Position numbers and translations under genes: made by a program
DNA from: Oscheius dolichura
Lineage: Eukaryota > Nematoda > Chromadorea > Rhabditida > Rhabditidae
DNA: 64,000 nt
Direction: 5' to 3'
NCBI GenBank assembly: GCA_932521035.1
Contig: OW051495.1
Location: 4,526,001 to 4,590,000 of the forward strand
Shown: one piece after another, positions 57,579-64,000 of the stretch
Layout of the letters: every line of letters begins with the position of its first letter
Position numbering within the stretch: the first letter of the stretch is position 1
The notes under the pieces: model-generated
The model's database searches: none
Told to the model about the DNA's origin: nothing
What the model saw: the letters and a program-made list of their open reading frames with translations, nothing else

Positions 57579-58606
57579 ATGACTATTTCTTCACAGTCGA
57601 GGATAATATTTCTTCTTCTGAGCTGTTTCTGCTGTCTTTTAGCCGTCATCATGCTTGCTGTGTCCCTTTTCTCTGCCGACTTCCGATGGTAAAACTATAA
57701 ATTATTTGATACCTTTCGTTTTTAGGGTCCATGACACTGAAATCATGCTAGGCACCAAAAGTTACGGTAATTAGAACGAGTATAGACACATATCGGTTCC
57801 CTTTAGGTTTGATTCGATACTGCTTTGAACCGGAGCGAAATTCGCGACTACCGGGTGAGGAAGGGAGAGAAAACAAGGAGAAATAATTTCAGACGATTCG
57901 AATGGAGCTGTTTGCTATCTTCGTACGAGGGCACCTCCAAACGAAGACCCTATTGACTTCAGGCAACATTATGGATGTAAAGCTGGAAAAGTAGTCAAAA
58001 TCACCTTTTTTCAGCCTTTGAAATGACTACCCTGATACTTCTCTCCGTTGCGATTATCACTGGACTCGCTTCCATCTGTTTTGCTATCTGCACAATAGTA
58101 GATTTGATAGAACGATTTACAGTAGAGAAAATTTTCAGTTTACTAAAATTGGAGCATTCGCTCATAGTATCTCTTTATTAGCAGCAGGTGGGTCAAGTAT
58201 TCTAATGTGTAAGCGGATATAGTCCGGGTGACTAACCTGGCTGGCATCAGGTTGCAAATAAACAAACGGACTTGACACCCATACAGGTCACTTGGATATA
58301 AACGAATATTTTCAGCCATTTGTTCCGCTGCTGGGTTCTGTGTTTACAGTTACTTTATGGAATTGCGCGAAAATCAACGGGAAAAGATTAGCGACAGCGT
58401 TAACAGGGTAAGATAAACTGGATGTTTTTCTATATACTCCTTTATAGTATCATTATGGTTGGGCATACTATGTCTCAGGAACTGCGGCCGGTGTTCTACT
58501 TTTCGGATTTATCTTTAGTCTTCTTGGCTCCGCTTTCGTCTTTGTCCATTCCAACAATGTCAATAGGCACAAGGTGGAAGCCATCCAAATGGGAACCCGT
58601 TTATAA
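57579..58606 (+). CDS. Claudin/PMP22-family four-pass membrane protein
   Basis: Seven or eight exons, introns 38-60 bp plus one near 130 bp. TM1 is IIFLLLSCFCCLLAVIMLAV. The first extracellular loop has the family W-GL-C-C pattern: W, then YGLIRYCF, then GAVCYLR. TM2 is MTTLILLSVAIITGLASICF, TM3 is IGAFAHSISLLAAAICSAAG and TM4 is AAGVLLFGFIFSLLGSAFVF, ending with a short polar tail. About 260 residues, normal for the class. Such proteins build paracellular junctions or act as channel subunits in nematode epithelia and neurons; the exact role is not deducible. The start at 57579 places a short cytoplasmic N-terminus before TM1. Confidence 0.8.
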
Positions 58607-58773
58607 ATGCCATAATAAATACAATTGGATAAAAATTCATGAAGAGTATCTGTAGGCCAGGAAACCGACAACAATTATTACGCGACAGAATAGCAATAGG
58701 AAGAAACCCGGAAAAGAAAGCAAATACGAAGTCACTAACTTATAAAATAGGAGAGAAAATGCGTAGAAAATAG

Positions 58774-60686
58774 TTAATTATTTTTCTTTGCGGTGTCGAT
58801 CTTTTTCTTTTCCGATCCATCCTTCTTCTCTATTAGATGCTCTTCGCAATAATTCCACAATTCGCTAACTTCTCCTCGAAGAAGAGCCACAAACAAAGGA
58901 ATAAATAAGCAACAAGGGACAAGGTAAAGAAGAGCTGGTTGAGCGGCCTGCATCCCATAATATTGAAAAAAATGAAAGCAAATAACAAACCTTGAAATGG
59001 TGCATTACACCCATCGTTATTAAAAGACCTAATGCATAAGCAATACATGTGATAGGGAAGTAATATCTTCCAGGAAGCAATTCACCCTTCTTGGATTCTT
59101 TCTTACTTACAATACGGGCATCGAACCGCTTCAGCAACGCAATAAAGACACCCGGAATTACAATATCTCCCAGTCCTGAAGTTATTATTTTAGTATGTGT
59201 AAAAAAAGATAAGATAACTATTTAAATAATTAGCTTACCCAGCATTGAATGTTTAGAAGCATCTTTCCACCCATTTCTATAAATATCTTGAGGGAATTGC
59301 AAGAGAATCGGTGCATCAATTCCTTTGGCCACGCTTGTCATTACGTCAGTTGCGAAAACCCAGAAAATGTCGTAAATGAACAAACCAGCCAATAACCATG
59401 TACCAGCCTAATAAAAATGTACAAAATACAATAAAATTGATCACCTTAAAACTACTAAGGTGAAGATTTTCAATTCCGTAAATAGAAAAAGCGATTCCTA
59501 AAATGTTGTTGGTAATCCAATGGCGAGAGTGAATGTGAGATATGCCGACAGAGAGACACACCAAAATGGCAATAACATCATGGGTATCGAATTCCAGTTT
59601 GAAAAAGTATTCCTAAACATCGTTTTATTTTAGAAGAAATAGATATAATAAGCACTAGTCCATTTCTAACGGAAAAGGCCCCGGTATTATGGACTTTGTT
59701 TTGAGATAAATTTATTTTGTTTAGCAAATTCAAACAATTTCAAATCCCGGGAGTCTTTTTCATTGGAAACGGGGCATAGCTTTGCAAGCAACTTACACTA
59801 TCTTTCTTGCTTGCTTCCTCAATATCTCCCTCATCCATTTCTTTCTTGCCTTTTTTTATAGCTATTAAAGTCGGTATGTTGCGACGAGGCCATCGATCCC
59901 CTACAGGAATGCACCGCAAAATAAATTGGAACAGTGGCTTCAGAATAGCAGCCAGTGCAACACAACCTGTAAAATACATATCAATTATAAAGCAAAGCCT
60001 ATACCTTCAAAACAAAGCAAGAGTAACAGGCCGTACATTAGGGTTTCTTTCTTTATGTTTGTTATATAATCGACAGATCCAGAGTAATATTCAAACGCTT
60101 GAGTTGGGAGCTTGGCTTCTAGACTGCAAAGAGGTTGCTAGAAGAGAACAAGAAATGAGTATCCTACGTTTTGGTCAAAAAGCTTGGCTCGCTAACATTG
60201 GTCTCGCTAGGAAGAAGAGTCTTATTCAAGAGCGCAGGGATCTGTGGAACGTGTGGGCCAACATATGTACTAACGAAACTGCACAACCACTGCCGACCGT
60301 CAGGCCTATAATGAACATAATACGAAGCATACGAACTTACTTAAAAAACAGATAAAGACCGAAAAGAACAGCTGAAGCTGATAGAGGAAAACTTTTAGCT
60401 TCTGAGACTGTGACAGAGGTCTAAAAAAAGTGCAATTGCGAACAAATGTATTGCAAACCTCAATCAACCGCTTTTTGGCAATATGCCTCTTGACGTAATG
60501 AAGTGATCTTATTGCTCCGAAAATTATGCAAAAAAGCGACATTGCATATAGGGCAACTGATGCAGTAGCCTAATTAAATGTGGCACATTGTTGTAGAAGT
60601 CAAACCTGTTCTTCAAATGTGTATGTGACATTGCCGGAAAAATTCCCTCCAGGTAGTGGATCAATTGAATCAAGAGGTTCCGCCAT
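58774..60686 (-). CDS. Signal peptide peptidase (intramembrane aspartyl protease)
   Basis: Start at 60686 (MAEPLDSIDPLPGGNFSG) with N-glycosylation sequons NFS and NVT in the lumenal head. Membrane helices follow (SLFCIIFGAIRSLHYVKRH; FPLSASAVLFGLYLFFK). The catalytic motifs are present: YD in LFIYDIFWVFATDVM, LGLGD in SMLGLGDIVIPG, and PAL in AAQPALLYLVP. The tail ends KKIDTAKKNN, a KKxx-type ER retrieval signal. The protein cleaves signal-peptide remnants and tail-anchored proteins in the ER membrane. About 390 residues, normal size. One intron (about 59.97-60.35 kb, near 380 bp) is longer than the rest and carries an antisense open frame. Confidence 0.94.
59990..60355 (+). other. Antisense open frame inside an SPP intron, possible nested small gene
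   Basis: An uninterrupted plus-strand frame fills nearly all of the longest SPP intron and reads helical, basic sequence (RQIQSNIQTLELGAWLLD, LRFGQKAWLANIGLARKKSL, TVRPIMNIIRSIRTYLKNR) to a stop at 60355. The frame is open through the adjacent antisense SPP exon too, so no start is defined. No family recognised. It may be chance. Confidence 0.25.
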
Positions 60687-61404
60687 TGTAGCCAAGTTAT
60701 CTGAAAAAAAAGTGTTGCATGAAAGAGAAAGTAGAGAGATCTAATTTTGTCACCCACAGACAGAAGTAAATGGGAGAGAACAGGAATGGGCAAAAAGTGG
60801 AGAAAAATTAATCTAGTTTTTGGCACGCATAGAAATACGCTCTACCTAAATGCGCGGCATATTTCCTTTCGTTTTTCCTCAACAAGTTCCACGGTCTGTT
60901 GCCTTTTCTTGTCGCTTTCATTTCAGTGAGGTTTTTTTAGATTTGAGCTTGTCTTAGTTTTGCTGCTATATACATTGGATAATTGACAGTTTGTATTTAT
61001 TTCTATATTGCGGCGCTAATTTATAGCATCAAAAAAATAGTGATGGATGGGGAGAAGCGAAATTGCCTTTATAACAACTAGGAAAAGGTCTAAATCGGTA
61101 GACAACAGGCACCGTGGTCTTTTGCTCAGATTCTATATATATACAACTGTAAAATAGTGACCAGTTGGAAGTTTGCACACTTTATGCAGACTTGTGGCTA
61201 AACAGAATGCATTGGAACACGACTCGCATCCCGATTGGTCCAAGATGGAATGCCCGCCCATTATTCTCCGCAGCTAATGGTTGAAAGTGAAAATAACGTA
61301 GTTTTTGCAGAGGGTGCAGAGATTGTTCTTCGAGGAGGCGTGGCATTGACCTCGGTGCAACTTCATTCCTTCTTCATTACCTACCCGGAAACCGCTCACG
61401 GAAA
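60687..61404. promoter_or_regulatory. Divergent promoter region between SPP and GRP94
   Basis: 718 bp between two divergent ER genes. An inverted CCAAT box (CCGATTGGTCC) sits near 61.23 kb and a CGTGG near 61.34 kb; they are not spaced as a textbook ER-stress element. A short TA run occurs at 61.13 kb. No coding sequence. Confidence 0.4.
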
Positions 61405-64000
61405 ATGCGGCTGACAACCGCACTGTTGGGTGTTGTCGCTGTGTTAGGTCAGTTGGGTTTAACTTTAGTCTTAATAATATAAAGGATGATTTACTAGCTT
61501 TTCATAAGCTATGTTCGTTCGCCAATAACTTCAAGTAATTTTTCGCCTCTTTCGGGGTATCTTTTAATTGTTTGCCAAACAACAGTTAATTTGTTGTATT
61601 GCTCAAATACGCTCAAACACAACCTTGTTCAAAACGTCTTTTCAGCCATCAGCTATTCCACTGCCGAAGATGTAATTGAGGAGAGTGCGACTACCGCCGA
61701 TAATGCCGGGTATGTTCAGTTCCCTATGCAATATAGTTTATTAAATGGGCTTTGCGCACAGATTAGTCGTCAAAAAAGAAGCCGTGCCCGGCACTAGTAG
61801 ATTGTATTGTTTGCGGTGCCGGCCCGTACGCAGCCCAGTTATTTGAACACTATGACCCACTGTCTATTTGTCTTAACGGTCGTCAACTTCCTTGCGTTGG
61901 CAAGGTCAAATAACTTCAAAGTGATTTTCTAGACGAGTGAATCTTGCATGAATTAAGAGCCAAACAACCTTGAGCGTAATCGGGGCGAACAGCGGCTGAT
62001 AGCGTTTACTATCTTGTGCAAAGCTTATACAACTTTTTCAGCTCCGAAGGTAATGTGAAACTTGATGGATTATCTGCAACACAAGTTAAAGAACTCCGTT
62101 CAAAAGCAGAGAAACATGAATTCCAAGCCGAAGTTAACCGTATGATGAAGCTGATTATCAACTCTCTCTACCGAAACAAGGAAATTTTCCTTAGAGAGCT
62201 GATTTCTAATAGTGCCGATGCTCTCGACAAAATTCGTCTCTTGTCGTTGACTGACCCTGAACAGATGAAAGCTACCGATGACATGAGCATCAGAATTAAA
62301 GTAAGCATTTTATATATGTTTCATTCACTTTCATTTTTAGGCCGATCGTGAGAACAAGGTGCTCCATATTATTGATACCGGTATTGGAATGACGAAAAAG
62401 GATTTAATCAACAATCTTGGAACAATTGCTCGTTCTGGTACATCCGAGTTTCTGGAAAAGCTTATGGACACTGCTACCAATGCTGATCAACAACAGGTGT
62501 GCAATACATTTTACTGCTCTATTTCTCGTCTAGGACCTAATTGGACAATTCGGTGTTGGTTTCTACTCAGCTTTCCTGGTTGCTGACCGTGTAGTTGTTA
62601 CTACAAAAAATAATGATGATGATCAGTATATCTGGGAATCGGACTCCTCAAGCTTTTCTATTACTAAAGATCCTCGCGGAGACACCTTGAAGCGTGGTAC
62701 TCAGATTACTCTGTATATGAAGGACGAAGCTATGGATTTCCTTGAGCCTGATACTCTCAAGAACCTAGTTCATAAATACTCGCAATTCATCAATTTCAAC
62801 ATCTATCAATGGCAATCGAAGACGGAAACTGTGGAAGAAGAAACAGAAGATGCTTCTGAAGCTAATGAGGATGGAGTCGTCGAAGAGGAAAAGGAAAAGA
62901 AGACCAAGAAAGTGGAGAAAACTACTTGGGACTGGGTGAAAGTCAACAATGTGAAACCTATCTGGATGCGTAAGCCGAATCAGGTTGAACAAGAAGAGTA
63001 CGACGATTTCTACAAAAGTATCACTAAGGATTCTGACAAGCCTCTGACTCATGTGCATTTCACCGCCGAGGGAGAGGTCTCATTCCGCTCCATTCTCTAT
63101 GTTCCCAAAAAAGCCCCGAACGACATGTTCCAAAACTACGGGAAAATCTTGGAGAATATCAAGCTTTATGTAAGGCGCGTGTTTATCACGGATGACTTTG
63201 CTGACATGCTTCCCAAGTATCTTTCCTTCATCCGTGGTATTGTTGATTCCGACGATCTACCGCTAAATGTTTCACGTGAAAATTTGCAACAACATAAGCT
63301 GTTGAAAGTCATCAAGAAGAAGTTGGTGCGAAAGGTCTTGGACATGCTGAAGAAGCTCGATGGGCAACAATTTGATGATTTCTGGAAAGAGTTCAGTACA
63401 AACATCAAGCTTGGTGTTATGGAAGACCCTAGCAATCGAATGAGGCTAGCAAAACTTTTGCGGTTTGTTCATTTATTTATTCAAATATACTTGTTTTAGG
63501 TTTTCTTCGTCTGCTGATCCTGAAAAGCTGACAACATTGACATCTTACGTAGAGAGGATGAAAGACAAGCAAGATGTAATTTACTATATTGCTGGATCCT
63601 CTAGAAAGGAGGTCGAATCTTCTCCCTTCGTCGAGCGATTGATTGTCAAAGGTTATGAAGTCCTTCTTCTCAGCGAAGCAGTCGATGAGTATTGCATCCA
63701 GGCTATGCCTGAGTTTGACGGCAAGAAGTTCCAGAATGTTGCTAAGGTTTGTTTTTTTTTCGACATAAACTGATACTACAATATCATTATTTTTCAGGAA
63801 GGTGTCAATATTGATGACGGAGAAAAAGCCAAGGAAGCGCATAAAGCATTGGAAGAAGAATTTGCCCCTCTCACCGCTTGGTTGAAGGATAACGCCCTGA
63901 AGGTTTCTCATTTTTCCTTTCCAAAAATTTCTGTTTCTAGGATTTGGTCGAAAAGGCTGTAGTTTCCCAACGTCTAGTCACATCGCCTTCTGCTATCGTC
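61405..64000 (+). CDS. Endoplasmin (GRP94, ER Hsp90), 3' end outside the window
   Basis: The start at 61405 gives a signal peptide ([19 protein letters not shown]). After a short acidic stretch and a 330 bp intron comes [20 protein letters not shown], then the GHKL ATPase: [79 protein letters not shown] charged linker ([16 protein letters not shown]) precedes the middle domain ([68 protein letters not shown]). The last visible residues [12 protein letters not shown] are in the C-terminal dimerisation part; the KDEL-type end lies beyond. It folds secretory and membrane clients in the ER lumen. Small introns of about 40-50 bp. All ATP-site motifs look intact. Confidence 0.95.

Noticed and set aside
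1-64000. Non-nematode compact animal genomes (dicyemid, orthonectid, Oikopleura)
   Set aside because: Small introns first suggested these, but the TTR-like and DB-module genes point strongly to a nematode.
1-64000. CRISPR arrays, bacterial operons, rRNA and functional tRNA genes
   Set aside because: Both strands were read with none found; only tRNA-like pieces inside repeats are present.

Overview
The window is animal nuclear DNA, almost certainly from a nematode. The strongest lineage markers are a transthyretin-like (TTR-like) secreted protein at 5.9-6.4 kb and a complete DB cysteine module at 24.6-25.1 kb; both families are essentially nematode-centred. The rest is a standard animal set: Wnt, STAT, tailless-type nuclear receptor, Shal/Kv4 channel, inositol trisphosphate receptor, Rap, Pumilio. 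Genes are split by very short introns, mostly about 29-45 bp with GT-AG ends, so most real proteins had to be assembled across many tiny exons and single open frames are misleading. The retained Wnt4-like and STAT genes do not fix the clade; I cannot name the species.

Layout. 0-4 kb: an unrecognised partial gene, an SR-rich protein (both minus) and a B-type-like cyclin (plus). 4-6.4 kb: Wnt4-like and TTR-like genes (minus). 7-10 kb: Pumilio (plus) and an unrecognised gene (minus). 10.4-21.8 kb: the InsP3 receptor (minus). 23.5-25.1 kb: DB-module secreted protein (plus). 25.3-32.0 kb: Shal/Kv4 potassium channel (minus), whose first intron holds a complete plus-strand multi-zinc-finger gene and whose other introns hold inverted-repeat elements. 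34.0-38.6 kb: an atypical Ras-like GTPase and STAT (minus). 39.5-41.9 kb: APMAP-like protein and Rap GTPase (plus). 42.0-45.5 kb: a secreted lustrin-PEBP fusion and a tailless-type nuclear receptor (minus). 46.8-50.0 kb: UAP1 and prefoldin subunit 1 (minus). 50.3-56.3 kb: mitochondrial phosphate carrier, then PIG-Q, which is interrupted by a complete same-strand ABCG transporter gene (plus). 57.0-64.0 kb: a UBE2L3-type E2 (minus), claudin-like protein (plus), signal peptide peptidase (minus) and the start of GRP94/endoplasmin (plus, runs off the end).

Base composition is a mosaic that follows gene type: signalling, developmental and neuronal genes (Wnt, TTR-like, InsP3R, DB, Shal, STAT, tailless, APMAP, lustrin-PEBP) are GC-rich with C/G third positions, whereas housekeeping or germline-type genes (cyclin, Pumilio, UAP1, prefoldin, phosphate carrier, PIG-Q, E2, SPP, GRP94) are AT-richer. 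The zinc-finger gene nested in Shal is an AT-rich island in GC-rich surroundings.

Functional links visible here are modest: InsP3R, Rap, Ras-like, Wnt and STAT are separate signalling components; PIG-Q, UAP1, SPP and GRP94 all act at the endoplasmic reticulum or in glycoconjugate synthesis. There is no sign of operons of functionally related genes, and no virus, bacterial insert or CRISPR array.
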